Origin: Lingula anatina
Lineage: Eukaryota > Brachiopoda > Lingulata > Lingulida > Lingulidae
DNA length: 64,000 nt
Reading direction: 5' to 3'
Assembly: GCF_001039355.2 (NCBI RefSeq)
Contig: NW_019775181.1
Coordinates: 157,706-221,705 of the forward strand
Part shown: one piece after another, positions 21,601-34,175 of the stretch
Position numbering within the stretch: position 1 is the first letter of the stretch
How the letters are laid out: each line of letters opens with the position of its first letter
The notes under the pieces: model-generated
Databases searched by the model: none
The model's input: the letters and a program-made list of their open reading frames with translations, nothing else
Told to the model about the DNA's origin: nothing
Position numbers and translations under genes: made by a program

Positions 21601-24600
21601 AATGTCAACTGACCGGGTCCAAAAAGACGTTCATGGCATTCCATTCGATAATCAATATTTCAAGGAAGTAATCAGTAGTTCAACGTTGCGATCTATGTCA
21701 GATGGGGGTATTGAAGGTTGCCACAGCGCACTTGACTCTGATGTTCGCTGTCGACTTGTGGTATGATAAAAGTGGTCAGGTCTGTGATGTTTGCCGCAAT
21801 ATTGACAGAGGGGATAAATACATTCAGTATCAAGTGGGTTCTGCCGGCAGTTAAAAAAAGAGGAAAAAAACAAGATTCAGGCCCGTAGACGAGGCGGGTG
21901 TGTGAGGGAGTCGAAAGAATCCCCCTTTTTTGCTGGGAAAGGGTTCCCTCTGGGTAATATTATGAATAGGTACACGAAGGTTTCATGGTTAAAGGTCCAC
22001 TTTTTTAGAAAAAGAACACCCCTTTTGAAATTGCTGGCTGAGATTTTAATCCAGAGAAAAGGCTGCATTTCAACTGACAATAGACTCTCTCATACTCATT
22101 CCCTTCTTCTTTATTATTAGATGACTCCCTGCGTATTTCTTTCTCTTCATTATAATATGGTGTCTCGCCTCTCTCTCTTTTCTTCTTCTTCTTCTTCTTC
22201 TTCTTAGATGATGCTCTGTATTTTTATTTCTCTGTTTTATAATATGGTGACCTCTCTCCTTCCCCCCTCTCTCTCTCCCCTTAATATCAATTCGAGAACA
22301 CAAGGAAATTAGTCTTTACTCAATGAAAATAAATCCGTCTTCTCTCACAAGCTATAACGCGGCTACTCACAGGGTAAAACACGCTTAAATCAATTGGCAT
22401 AAAACTCCAGGAATTTCTGCCTTTATCACCAAAAGCAGTAATTTCCCCCCACAAACCCACGTAACCCTGTCGATTAATATCCCACCCCACCCTTTTTGAT
22501 AGCTGCCACAGCAGTGTTATCAGATCAGAGCACGGCTCTCTTTATGAAACGCCGAGCGTTCCCACGCCGCTACAAATGTCTATTTTTACCAGCAGTAACA
22601 TCCATCTGGGCTAAATTTGCCCGTGCTTCTCTCCCGACCAGAAAAAATATTATCAATATTTTCATCTCAAACCGCACTGTAATGGGACAATGTTTGGAGA
22701 GAATACTTCGAGAGTAATTAGTCTTCAATTTGTCTGAACTTTTGTACGTGAAGGCAGGTGATTGGATGAAAAAAGGATGCCTAAACAGTTGATGTTAGTT
22801 AGAATTAAATGATTTCATCTGGGCTGTTTTTGATTTTTTTTCTAAAAGAGATAGTCGGTTGCAGGTCGTGGTTATTTTTATGACCACAAACTGACCATAG
22901 ACTGACCATAGACTATGTGTTTGTGTACTTACGCCAAGCGTAGCTGACCACTTATTTGGTACCGCAACGCATTTTAAGAAAGACATTTTATCTAAATTAC
23001 ATACGTATATCTTCACGGGCTGATTCCTATATGACGTATCATATCACAATTGCAATTTATTGAAAATCATCTCTTACCCAAGCTCTTAATCTTCTATCTA
23101 TTCGATTATTAAATACAAGAAACAGGACAGAAAACAAAATACATATTGAAGAAGTTTGGCTTGACAACTGTTACATATTGTGATTGTGAGCGTGTGCAGC
23201 ACGCGCCACAATCACGCACGTGTTAAAAGGCATGCACGTGCAGTGCGTGGTGGTTAAAGTAAGAAAGTGTGAAAGGAATTTGTTTTATCTTGGAATAGGC
23301 GGGATAGACTCGAGTTTGTGATGTGGACTTCTTTGAAAAATGAAACCAGCAAAAGTAGACAAGTACAAGTGAATAAAACACCAGCCGAGTGAAAGATCCT
23401 CATTAGTGTCAAGTCTAAAACAAGGATTGGAGAACACACTGTAGTTACATAATGAGCGTAGCACTTGTTTGTTTAGCGAAGCAAACATATCATAAAATAA
23501 AGAGAAAAAGCAGTCAACCGCGGCTTCATCTCCGCCCTGGCACGTTTTCCCAAATCATCCCGGATCAATCCAATCCCACCCGGTCACTTTGAAGAAATAT
23601 TGTTTTTACCGGAGGGCGAAGCTGTCGTTAATTCCTTGAGCCGTTCATCTGGAGCGTCAACACGACATGTTAACACGGGTTTCTTCTTCTTCATCCCCCC
23701 TCCCCTCCCCCCCCACCCCCCCCCCCCCNNNNNNNNNNNNNNNNNNNNNNNNNNNNNNNNNNNNNNNNNNNNNNNNNNNNTCCCCCCCCCCCCCCCCCCC
23801 CCCCCCCCGGCATAGGCCGCTTACATCATCAGTCGATCAAAACATTAACAAGCCGACCATTCCCCTTTACACACAGACGCTTGCGTCTTGCTTAATTTAA
23901 CAACAAATTAGGGGGACCGGCCGTGTTGTTTTTTATGTGCTTTGAATTAAAGTAACGTGTACCACATCTGTATCGAACTTTGGCCCATAATTGGATAATA
24001 GCCGCCTGTTTGTTTTTCGGTGGATTGATGTTTTTCTTTCATCCCCGCAGGTGGTTTCACTAAGAGCTATCTTCTCTCGACATTTTTTCCTACAGTGGTT
24101 CGAGTCCTTCAGACAGAAACTAGAGCGACCTCTAATGTCCGCTTTTCACAAAAAAATGTTCACGAAAATAAATAGCTTAGCTTCAGCTAAAGCATATATA
24201 TATATACTGAATGTGATAATTTTTCACTTATAATTTTGTCGATGGCAAATATATAATTTCACTTATCATACTACTGATGTTATTTTAAGTGCTTTTTGGC
24301 TTCATGTATAAGTATATGAATATAACACCATATCTTTTTACAGATAATAGAAAAACGAAGACGGGATCGAATCAACAACAGCTTAGCGGAGCTGCGCCGA
24401 CTGGTGCCAACCGCATTTGAAAAACAGGTAAAAACATTTTTTATTCCGCCAAGTAAAATTGCCATGAATATTTGTCTTCTGAGATCCTCCCCTTTCAAAA
24501 CTCACAGCGTAACTTCAAACCCCTCAATACCGCCAGGGAGTTAATAGCCGTCGCCTGTTATTACAAATACTGTATGAAATCCGACAGAGAGCACACACGA

Positions 24601-27600
24601 CCCAGATGACCCTGCATGAAAACAGTATGATTTGGGGGACATTATTCCCGCCTGCCAAGCGAATAAATATAGAATAGACGCAGATATTAAGTAGCGGACT
24701 CGGCGAACCGTGACCGCCGCACGCTGTTCAAGTTGACATCGCGACCGCAGTTCCCGCGTGCCGCGTGTTGATCTTTCCCACTGCGCTGTGATATATGTCA
24801 CTGTTGGCAGTGCAAATAGCTTCTGGTCGCCGAGAACCCTTTTCACGTCACCATGATAAAAGGAGGAGAAAAGCCGGTGACAAGGCGCGTGCCAAGCTGA
24901 CCAATCCCTGCCCGAATTTGTCGCATTCCCCTCCCCAGCTGCTTGCGCATTCATTTTATTATTTCGGTGCGAGTGCGTCTTAAGAATGGCTATGCCCTAC
25001 CAATATAGGGTGATGAAACTACAATAGCAATTAACATTTGTTTACACAGAGATATTGATATTTAGAAAATATTATATCCAATGCATATTATCATGACATA
25101 ATACTGTGTCATTATCGGACTTGATTGTGCTTGTATACAATGAATGAGTTGCCTGAAATATGAGTTGCTGTATTAAGTTGTGTGTCATGATGTCAAAGCG
25201 CCTTGGAAATGACTCGAGTTATTAGCACAGGGTACTTCTCTACATCCGAGGCCAACTGAATGATGACGTTAAATCCATACCAAAATTCTCACTGCAGAAA
25301 AAAGAAAACGAATATCTAGTGAAAAAATCAATCCGTGACCCAGGTTAAAGGGTGACGATCTACCACGGCCCAGTGCGCACAAAGATCATAGCGGGTCGAC
25401 GTTTGTTTGCCGTTCACAACGCGGCCACTGATTTTACCGCTCGGATTATCAAATCGATCAAAAAAGCAACACAACTTAAGAAGTACTCTGCCTATGTCCA
25501 CAACGCCACGTGGCTTTGTTTGAGAGGCGATTCATTCACGTGGAGGATACGAGCACGCTTCACGATCAATTAATGCGTACGTTGTTTGTGTATTGGGAGA
25601 GATTTCGTACTCGGTATACACAGAAAAAATGTCAGGTTGGGCTCACTTTCCTTCCTACTTCCTGGTCCACGGGCTATTTTGGTTCCTTCTTTTGGAAATC
25701 TCAACCGGTGTTTCCCTCCTGTTATAGTAATGCATCTGAACAACCTCGAGCCTTTCAAAAATGAAACGATGTGTATAAAATGGTGTCTTCATTAATTCGT
25801 ATATTGACGAAAAAATGCACAATTTTGTGTAATGGCCTCTTTGTCTTGTAAGCGAAGCAAAACGATCTCTTTTTAATTATAAAATTTAAAAAATGTACAG
25901 ATTTTCTCTCCTTGATACAATTGCAGTAGTAACGCTCTGTTAAAATGTGTGCCCGTACTCCTTAGCCAGCGTCATTAGATGACTATAGATAATATGTTTG
26001 ACAGCACTTTTTAAAAAGAAAATATTCTCGCTCTAATCAAAGTGTTTGTATCTTGTCACCAGGGTTCAGCGAAGTTAGAGAAAGCTGAAATTCTTCAGAT
26101 GACGGTGGATCACTTAAAGGTGCTGCACCAGAAGGGTAAGTTGATATTTAGATGCATATCTGTCTTTGTTTAATGTGAAAATATTGTTTTTATTTTATTT
26201 AATGTCTTTTTTGTATTTTTAATTGCATTTCGGATGCAATCATCATTCCTCTTAAAGATAAGAAAAAAAAAAAAAAACATAGTGTACAAGTAACAACTGT
26301 TTGTCATCTACATTTGTATCCAGTACTTATTACTGATTTATGGATTCTGTATTATACTAGAACTTAAACGTTACCTCTCTCTGTGAAGACTTCTACATCA
26401 CACAAACCTTCTTACAAAAACGCTTTCATTATGCACCTGATCACACTATAAAGATATTTTCCCCTCATTTTATGAGAGATTTTGTAATGTCCATTATAAG
26501 TAAACGTTATGAAATTACCTAATAACAAGACGTGCCTTAGTTGTGGCCATTAATTCACCATCTAATTGATATATGTGATGTATAGTGTGCACATCGGTAT
26601 ATAAATATCCCCTTTCTGCTGGAAGATAATCTCGATCGATGAAGCGATAACATCTCGTGCTGGCTAATTGCTATTAGCATTAATGAGCGAGTAACCGATA
26701 TGGATTTCTGCGGAAATATTTTCTTTCCTGGCGGCGACCCGGGGCACTTTAATTGTTGAAACAATTCTGATCTGCAAACGTGTGAGAAAAGAGGTTTAAG
26801 TACAATACCCAGGTGTGTTATGTTTAGCTTGTTAAGACACCAAGCGCTGAAAATCCGAGCTTTAACTGAAAAATCGCGTAACTAAGGTATTTTGATAAGT
26901 ATAATTATAATCAAAATTGAAACAAATGGAGGGTCTTATTATTATCACCGTTTAACTGTTAGCATATTGTAGTCTGCCTCAAAGTTGTTGAGTTGTAATT
27001 AGACATCTCGTAACTCCCCTTTTCTGTTTTAGCAAGAAGCTAGACTATATTATGGTTATTCATTCTCGGTAGTACAATAAAGTGTTATGCGATAAAGAGA
27101 ATCGTTAATGAGCGAGTAACCAAAGTGGTTTTCTGCGGAAGTATATTCTTTCTTCTTAAGCACAATACCCAGGTGTGTTATGTTTAGCTTGTTAAGACAC
27201 CACACATTAGGTATCTGTGCCAGAAAATCAGAACTTTTACCAAATAATCGCTTTGATTACCAAGGTATTTTGATAAATATAATTATGTCCAAATTGAAAC
27301 AAGTTGAGGGTCTTGTTCTTTCACCGGTAGTAGTCTGTCTTAAAACTGTCGTGTGAAATTGAAATAAGACAGCTTGTGAATTCTACTGTAATGGGCAGTA
27401 GCCTTTCTGTATTATGGCAATTCATTCATGGTAGTATCAATAAGGCGCCGTGCTATTCGATAAAAAATAAAGCGTTCTAATTAAAAAACACAATGATGCA
27501 AGAGCCTCGGCTGAGGGCAACGCCGTATAAACCAGTGAAATATAACTACTGGCACTCGGTTTATTTTGCGGGGGAGGCATGCTGGGAATTGCGGTGTTGT

Positions 27601-29884
27601 CACATTGTCGTCGTGTTAGTTCCGAGTACAGTTAAGGCGGCACACGTGGGTGAGGTCATGTCTCCGTGACCCGGTGTCAAAATGATCACCTTTTTTAAGA
27701 AGCACAACATGGTCCCGTCGTGTGAAATTGAACGCCTTCGTCAACACTGTCAACCCCCATGTCGCGCGTTTATAGTGATTAACTTAATCGCCAGATTTTA
27801 TTGAAATTACACGCGCTTGAAATCCAATTTGATCATAATGAATCCTGAGAGGACGACTTTCCCATAGCTTTTACTACCACATGTCAAGTAGGCCTGTCGT
27901 ACAATATCTCCGGTAATCTACCAGCACATTGTACGCCCAGCCTGACTTCTCGACGGTGACATTTTCCCACAGGCTCGTGTTGAATCATGGAGTAATTATT
28001 CGTGTGATCCGCATTCAATTATACGGCGAACAAAAGAAAACTACCAGGCCGGGAATGATTAGCCGCGACAGATGAAATAAAAAACCAGGTCGATTAAGAA
28101 GAAAGTCGTAAAAAGCGTGGGATATAGGGGCCGTAATGGGCAAGACAATGACGTGGGTCGCGTCACAATGTTGACGCTTCGGCGCGTGTAGGTCAGTTGA
28201 CATGCGGGGATTTTAATAAACAAATGGATTGAAAAAACTCAGTTGTCATTTAAATGATAATGATTCAATGAGCACGGACATGTTTTTACATTTAAAGGCT
28301 CTCTAACTAATATGTAAATATATATATAGATATAGGATAACAATAATGATATGAAATAAATGATAAAAATATAGCGTTATACAATATACATTATAAAGAG
28401 ATACAAGTAAAATGGATAAAATCCCTTGTGTATTTAATACTAATTATATGCGTTTTATCATTACCTTACATAAAATTTTTGCTACAGCAGTCTCACCTTG
28501 CGCAGATGTGGATTTAGGATTACGTAAAGCTGTCTGACTTTGTCTTTTAAGAACTATTTCTTATCAAGACACTTTACTTAGATCATAAATGCACCCTGTC
28601 AATGTGAATACCTCTGTTGCGAACGGTCATTATTTTATAGATTAGAATAAATCGTCGCAATTGTTGAATATACCTTATTCTCACTTAGGATGAAAGGAAC
28701 TAAATAAAACGGAGGAACTGTTTGAACTCGTCAATGCACGAGTGATTTTCAAAGAATAAAATAAAATAAGGATACTACATATAAACACGTATAGACAAAT
28801 TATATTACCTTTTGAGAAATACTGCGTAAAGATTTTAAGCTACGCGAGAAAGATAAGAGACCGGAATGAAATAATTCGGTCTTCGGTGCAAATGAATTCT
28901 CTCAAATTAGTACTTCAAAAGCATAATATTGCACAAAAGAGTATATTTAAATGTACATTGTATTTATTTTCTTCTTTGATTTTTTGTATTTCATGACTGC
29001 AGTGAATTCCCCCCCCCCAAAAAAAAAAGAAAAAAAAAAACATATTTCTCATGATAACAAAAAATTAATTATAATACTGCATCTTACACTGAAAGGAAAT
29101 CACACCTAGAATTATTTTTTTCATTATCTTAGTATAATATAACTGAATAAATTAAAACTTTCACTTAGGTATGTATTATGAACCCTATAGTTTAATTATA
29201 ATTTGTATATTTGCAGGTCTGAACGGCTACAACTACCCGGACCCTCACGCCCTGGCCATGGACTACAGGAGCCTTGGCTTCCGGGAGTGCGCAGCGGAAG
29301 TTGCGCGGTACCTGGTCACGGTTGAGGGGATGGACATCCAGGATCCGCTGCGCCTGCGCCTGATGAGCCACCTGCAGTGTTTCAGCGCTCAAAGAGAGGC
29401 GGCGGCAAAGGCGAGCTATCAGAACTCGCAGTGGAACATGACGACCAGCCCTCATTTTAACATGAATATAAACGTGAACAGTCAGTATTCAGGAAATCCC
29501 ATGATTACGTCACAGCAGTCTACGGATCAACTTATGACGTCACATCACACTGCTTTGCCGACGTCATGCTCAGAGCCAAAATATAACCCCCACCAGGATG
29601 CAGTTAACTCCAACATAGGAAATCACCATTTACGTCTTCCAACAACGGCTAGTGCGGCGCCACAGATGTCAAGCGTTGCCTCATCTTCGTCTTCCGGTCA
29701 TGCGCAGATGCCTCAGCTCTCTAGTTCCTTGGTTCCTCCGTCTTTACAGCACTCGTCTCAGTTTTCGCTAGGTATGAACTCTCTTCCCATGCTTTCACCG
29801 ACAGGTCCTCACAACTACAACCCGTCTTCCTCCTCACACGCCGTCAAACCTTACAGACCCTGGGGAAGCGAACTCGCTTACTGA
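18676..29884 (+). CDS. HEY: Hairy/E(spl)-related bHLH-Orange repressor with YRPW motif, 314 aa, five exons
   Basis: Nuclear transcriptional repressor downstream of Notch. Coding exons: 18676-18746, 20060-20108 (duplicate at 21202-21250), 24344-24427, 26063-26135 and 29217-29884. All junctions are GT-AG and phases agree (945 nt with stop). Length matches vertebrate Hey1 (about 304 aa). The bHLH domain spans about residues 35-92: [20 protein letters not shown], then [13 protein letters not shown], then [20 protein letters not shown]. Glycine (G40) takes the place of the basic-region proline of Hairy proteins, as expected for Hey. The Orange domain (about 103-150) contains [20 protein letters not shown]. 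The tail is Ser/Gln/His-rich, and YRPW sits at 305-308, ending GSELAY. An acidic DSDGDD stretch lies near the N-terminus, as in other Hey proteins. Intron positions match those I recall for vertebrate Hey. Three introns exceed 1.5 kb. Confidence 0.97.
19724..20864. repeat. First copy of a 1142-bp tandem duplication, ending at an N
   Basis: Nearly identical to 20866-22006 (offset 1142). The first copy matches well until about 20750 and then degrades, with altered homopolymer lengths, up to the single N at 20865. This is the signature of two overlapping contig ends left side by side, not a biological repeat. Confidence 0.9.
20060..20108 (+). CDS. HEY: HEY exon 2, first assembled copy
   Basis: A 49-nt exon encoding [16 protein letters not shown], the start of the basic region, with acceptor TTTATTTAG and donor GTAAGT. 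It joins exon 1 (71 nt) to reach phase 0 before exon 3. Identical to the second copy at 21202. Confidence 0.9.
20866..22006. repeat. Second copy of the 1142-bp duplication (probable assembly artefact)
   Basis: Begins CCCATGCTTCTGTAG directly after the N, matching 19724 onward, and continues beyond the overlap into unique sequence. Only scattered single-base differences separate the copies before the degraded tail. It carries a second HEY exon 2. Confidence 0.9.
21202..21250 (+). CDS. HEY: HEY exon 2, second assembled copy
   Basis: Identical 49-nt exon with the same splice sites. Splicing both copies would shift the frame before the helix-loop-helix (49 is not a multiple of 3), so a functional mRNA can use only one. 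Most likely the genome has a single exon here. Confidence 0.85.
22182..22206 (+). repeat. TTC microsatellite
   Basis: A run of TTCTTC units in HEY intron 2, inside a generally CT-rich stretch (about 22100-22280). Confidence 0.85.
23697..23808. other. Sequence gap of 52 N in a poly-C tract
   Basis: Ns occupy 23729-23780 with C homopolymers on both sides. Polymerase or assembler failure in poly-C is the simple reading. The true length is unknown. It lies in HEY intron 2, so coding sequence is not affected. Confidence 0.95.
26685..27480 (+). repeat. Diverged direct duplication in HEY intron 4
   Basis: Two diverged copies, starting near 26685 and 27110. Shared blocks in order are GAGCGAGTAACC, TTTCTGCGGAA, CAATACCCAGGTGTGTTATG with TTTAGCTTGTTAAGACACCA, AAGGTATTTTGATAA, and GAGGGTCTT. 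The offset drifts from about 425 to 360 bp through indels, so this is an old local duplication rather than an assembly overlap. Confidence 0.8.
29217..29884 (+). CDS. HEY: HEY exon 5: Orange domain and YRPW tail
   Basis: The acceptor TTTGCAG at 29210-29216 leads into [17 protein letters not shown]. The exon carries the Orange domain (about residues 103-150), a low-complexity repression region rich in Ser, Gln, Asn and His, and the C-terminal YRPW motif. The stop is TGA at 29882-29884. Confidence 0.95.
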
Positions 29885-31766
29885 CCTAAGACACTGGGTC
29901 GTCTGTTTAAAGTTGTGACGTCATAGATCTTGGATTCATGACGTCAATGATTTGCCAAATTACCCACCGGCCAAAAAACTTATATCAGTGAATCTGAGGG
30001 ATAAAAAAGCTGTTACTGCCACAGTGTTGAAGGAATGGAATGAAGATTCACTGTAACAGTATAACAAAATCCGCAGTGCTATGGGGTTAAGAACAATGTG
30101 CAATATGCAATGATTTAATTATACACTTTAGATAGGAGCTCCGTAAATATGATATATTTTTGTGGTCATAAGGTAGTCACTCGATTCCTGTTAAGATATG
30201 TCTGTCGGAAAATCTTAAGGCGACAAGACATGATTGAGAAATTAAATTTGCACCCATTTCAGACTACAAGGAAAAGGGGCCGGCAGATAAATGAATTATA
30301 AGTAACATTTGTACCGATGTTTCCATTTCAAATGCAATCAATTCGAATAATTGAAATCAGCACAGAGCAATTACACCGTACATCCCTCGCTTTAGATCAA
30401 ACCACTCCGCGAGGTCGTGTTACCATGGTAACTCGACTACCACGGGTGCGCACGCTCCGCAGAGGAAACAGTAATTAAAAGTTGATTTAGCTGACCATAG
30501 GCCAGTCTTGTAAAGATAGCTTCTCCGCGTGGCACGTGCTTGCTTGACGTGTGCACATAGAGGTATCACTTCCACGTAGAAGGTGTCTGTGCCGTGTGCT
30601 TTTTAGTTCTGTAGTCAAAGACTACTTGTTTTCTCCTAGAGATGAGGATGTATGTCGAAAGCTATTGGATGGTACGTAGGGTCCTATAATAGTACATTGG
30701 GACAGAAAACGAAGCCGACTGCCAAAGGGCTGAATGCAATTTTTACATTTCATTTTTATTTTTATTTTATTTTTTATTTCATTTTAACTTTCTTAATGCA
30801 CCTTTTGAACGACGGGCGCATCACGCCAATGCTTTTCACGTTTTAAAATGACCATTGCTTTGAAAGCGATGCATTTAAATGTATAGTGTTCACAAATAAT
30901 TATTAGCATTCTCGTCACCAAATCACTGTTATTTCAATCACATGGACAATCTATGCGCTTCCTATGCTGTAACAGCAGCGCGTTTTACGTAAATACACGA
31001 CTTTTGACGATCATGCACGAATTTTGTCAAAGATATTTAAGTGTGTGCGGTTGTAAAGTATAAATTATGTAGATTTGACGTCTTTTGATGTGTTTATATT
31101 AGAGGAACCAATTTTAAAGAGTTCCTAATTTTCTATTGGGAGAGAAACGTATGACGTTTATTTATTATTTTTAAAGATTTATTTACAGATGATTATGATA
31201 ATAATAAACAGTTACGGCAAAAGCTTTAATATAAAATCGACTTTGTTTTTCATTGACAGAAGACTTGAACTTGCCCGTTTGGTAACATTCCAGTGAGTGA
31301 TACAGCATAACAGGGCTGTATCACTTTTTGTCTTAACCATCAAAGCATTCAAGACGAATTTGTCCCATACCAAAATAATCTGACGAGATCTGGTTTTGAC
31401 AAATTTGAAATTACATAAAGAAGGGGATAATGAAACAAATAAAAATTAAAAGCAAATATACTGCTCGTTTTTCAGGCACATTTAGATTTTCCTTTTGATT
31501 TGAAAACTGGTTGAAATCCTCCGAACTCGATTGATTTAAAAGCTTAGTTTGACAGTATTAAAAAACTTGCAAAGTATGCGCGTTAAGAGTCGGAGCGAGC
31601 AGTGTTCGGGTTAAACTCAGTTGACTGGCTCCACCAAGTACATTATTCTGTGAATTACATAGCCATGGCGTAACAAGTGTGTACAGTTAGTCACTCAAAT
31701 GACAGAGCCGTGTTTATTAATGAAAAAAAAAAAAAAAAAAAAACTCACAAGAAACAAATTTGAAAC
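29885..31766. other. HEY 3' UTR and intergenic DNA
   Basis: No further gene. An AATAAA at 31203-31208 is one possible HEY polyadenylation signal. A pure A run lies at about 31722-31743. The region is the convergent gap between HEY and the MTCL-family gene. Confidence 0.45.
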
Positions 31767-31772
31767 TTTATT
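31767..31772 (-). terminator. Candidate AATAAA signal of the MTCL gene
   Basis: TTTATT on the plus strand reads AATAAAG on the minus strand, about 1.66 kb past the MTCL stop codon. It would give a long 3' UTR (31745-33434) in which I see no other gene. Alternative hexamers exist nearer the stop, for example near 33377. Confidence 0.45.
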
Positions 31773-33434
31773 AGGATAACGTAACTCATGCAAGAACAAC
31801 TAACAAACAGAAAAAACGGACTGATAAACAAAAGATTTCGTCAAAACGCAAAACAGAAAATAATAAATATTTGTTTAAACTTCAAAAAAGGATTCTAACT
31901 GATTTTTCATTATGATGTGACTTTTCCCCATGACACTAGCCCTGTAAACGCAATAAGTACATCCCTGATGGGACGTCCCCCTGTCACTATACACGTGGCT
32001 CATTTACGACCTCTAGCAGAATTACAATTTAACTGCACACAGTCCAGTTTTGACTGAAGAATTAAGGCGTTCACAGTACACGCAAGACAAACAATGTTAC
32101 ATTCAACACAGGTTAGCTGAAAATACATTGGGGAAGAAATAAAAAGTAGAAAGGTTTCAATAAGAAGACTCCCAGTGGCACGGGACACGCAGCACAATCT
32201 GGAGTGCTGCTGCTAGAACACGCCGGGGGTTCACGGATTGTTACAGTTGAGACTGAGAGGATTGTGCTCAATACACGACAGCACAACAGAGAAAACGTAC
32301 AGAGGCATAGCGTCGCGTACGACGCCACACGCAACGAAATAACAGGCGTGTCTTGACCAAGTCTCCAAACCACCAGGAATCTTCTAAAAACTGATGTTTT
32401 ATATATAACTCTAATAACAAGGAGACACCTAAAACATTACTCACACACTTAGCGTATGCACCTGTGTTTTCAATAAATAAATAAAAATACACTTACTTTA
32501 GAATAAGGTCTGATTATCACAAGCTCCAATTCTGTAAGTTATATGAGTTTGGAGATCTGACATATGTAGCATTTATGTATATCACACTTATGGACAATCG
32601 GAATCGATCATTGACAGGAATCAAGAAAGCGGAAAAAGCACATTCTCTTCGAGAATGCAGCAACGAATAACTATGTACAAGATAGAGGGACATTTAGAGA
32701 TAACACAAGTGTAATCCTTTCAACGGAAATGTTTTTTCTCACAACAGAACGTCAACAATTAATTAGACGAAAATGTCTTTGTCAAAAAAGTCAACAAATT
32801 AAAATGGAAAAGGAAAACAACAATGTACCTACTGTAACATCGTGGTCGTGTACACATGTGTATGTATATACATACTATACATATACAGTATTTATCAAGT
32901 GGATTGAATGAGCTGTACAGACCGTTCCAGTTTGTATATACACAGTATTTGGTACATGGTGTGCATGAGTCGTACAGGCGGTTCCAGTTTGTATTCGCAG
33001 CTTTCAGAACTGTTCAGCTCTATACAACAGAGTGGTAAGTTACATTGAGCGTTATTGTGGCTGAACATAATTATTGCCTAGTGCTGCTGGTTCCCATTGT
33101 TTTGTATATCTTTGCATTTGATTGATTCTCCCTGAATGATATGTCAAACGTGCCTCTGCGAGACCAGATAACTTATCGCTGGATTATTACTTGAATACAC
33201 CTGTTCTTATTTTAGGAAGAGAGTTCCACAGATAGACAAGGTAATTCCATTAGAAAGAATGTGACCATAAGACTTCATACAGCTGAAAACAGTTGATTCC
33301 TTTGCGTTACTTCTTTTACGAAAATTGTCCTGTTTTCCAATGTTCTTGTATATTTTAAGGAACATTGTAACATATTTATTATTATTCGAACGTTGTGTAT
33401 ACGTGACGTCATATTTGACGTCATCTCATTGTGG

Positions 33435-34175
33435 TCACACTGGCGTTTCGTTAAACTTTTTAATACGGTCCAGAATATTTCCACCAGCTGGGCGTCCCGT
33501 AGGGGACGTAGGTGACGTTGGCGACGTTGTCCGCGTGGGGGAGCGAAAACGAGACACCGGCGTCGGCGTCTTCTTCTCTTCTTTATTGCCGCCGCCAAAT
33601 AGAGACTGGAATTTGCGTTTCTTTTCTTCTACGGGACTCAAAGCCCGCTGCTCTCTTTCTAAAGATGATGGTGGAGTGTCTTTAGATGATGATGATGATT
33701 CTTTGCCTTTCAATCCTTCACTCGGAGGCGTGCTGCTTTTAGCAGTGTCTTTTGAGCTATGGGGACCGGCTATATTCAACTTTAAAGGTTCCTTATGGTC
33801 TTTTTTAGAATGCTTTGCGTCTTGTTTTGTTTCCTTGTGATCAATCTTTTTACTTTTCTGTTTATCATCCGGCTTTACACTTTTATCTTCCGATTTCATG
33901 GTTTTGTCGTCAGATTTTTTACTCTTTTCATCAGATATTTTACTTTTCTGTTTTTCATCTGATTTATGTCCTTTTGAGAGCAATTTGCCGGGCACAGCTT
34001 TCCCGCGGTGAGCCTCTTTTTCGTCCTTCGGAATCACAGGATGTTCTCCAGCACGGCGGAGTGACGGGTGGGCGAGTCTTGACTTCGGGCGCCATCTCCT
34101 GGGCGGTCGCCTGCGTTTGGGGCACGGAGGCCGCGCAAACAATGGCGTCAATGACGGTGGCCGACCAGATTCCGG
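33435..34175 (-). CDS. MTCL: MTCL exon 14, Lys/Ser/Asp-rich C-terminal tail
   Basis: Encodes 246 residues plus TGA. The middle is a repetitive K-S-D/E run (SDEKSKKSDDKTMKSEDKS and similar), highly charged and a possible microtubule-binding or disordered segment. The end is ILDRIKKFNETPV. The first 45 codons are Arg/Pro-rich in the frame set by exon 13, while another frame is also open; see the findings. Confidence 0.8.
   Translation of the reverse strand, partial: PESGRPPSLTPLFARPPCPKRRRPPRRWRPKSRLAHPSLRRAGEHPVIPKDEKEAHRGKAVPGKLLSKGHKSDEKQKSKISDEKSKKSDDKTMKSEDKSVKPDDKQKSKKIDHKETKQDAKHSKKDHKEPLKLNIAGPHSSKDTAKSSTPPSEGLKGKESSSSSKDTPPSSLEREQRALSPVEEKKRKFQSLFGGGNKEEKKTPTPVSRFRSPTRTTSPTSPTSPTGRPAGGNILDRIKKFNETPV

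Noticed and set aside
20314-21873. Two pairs of near-identical minus-strand ORFs (20314-20731 and 21456-21873)
   Set aside because: They are the same sequence counted twice through the 1142-bp assembly overlap, with no domain or splice context.
23600-23900. Proline-rich ORFs around the N gap
   Set aside because: Produced by poly-C sequence and Ns; not coding.
29171-29216. Upstream ATG extending the HEY last-exon ORF ([10 protein letters not shown]...)
   Set aside because: This stretch is intronic: the TTTGCAG acceptor at 29210-29216 and the phase from exon 4 put the exon start at 29217.
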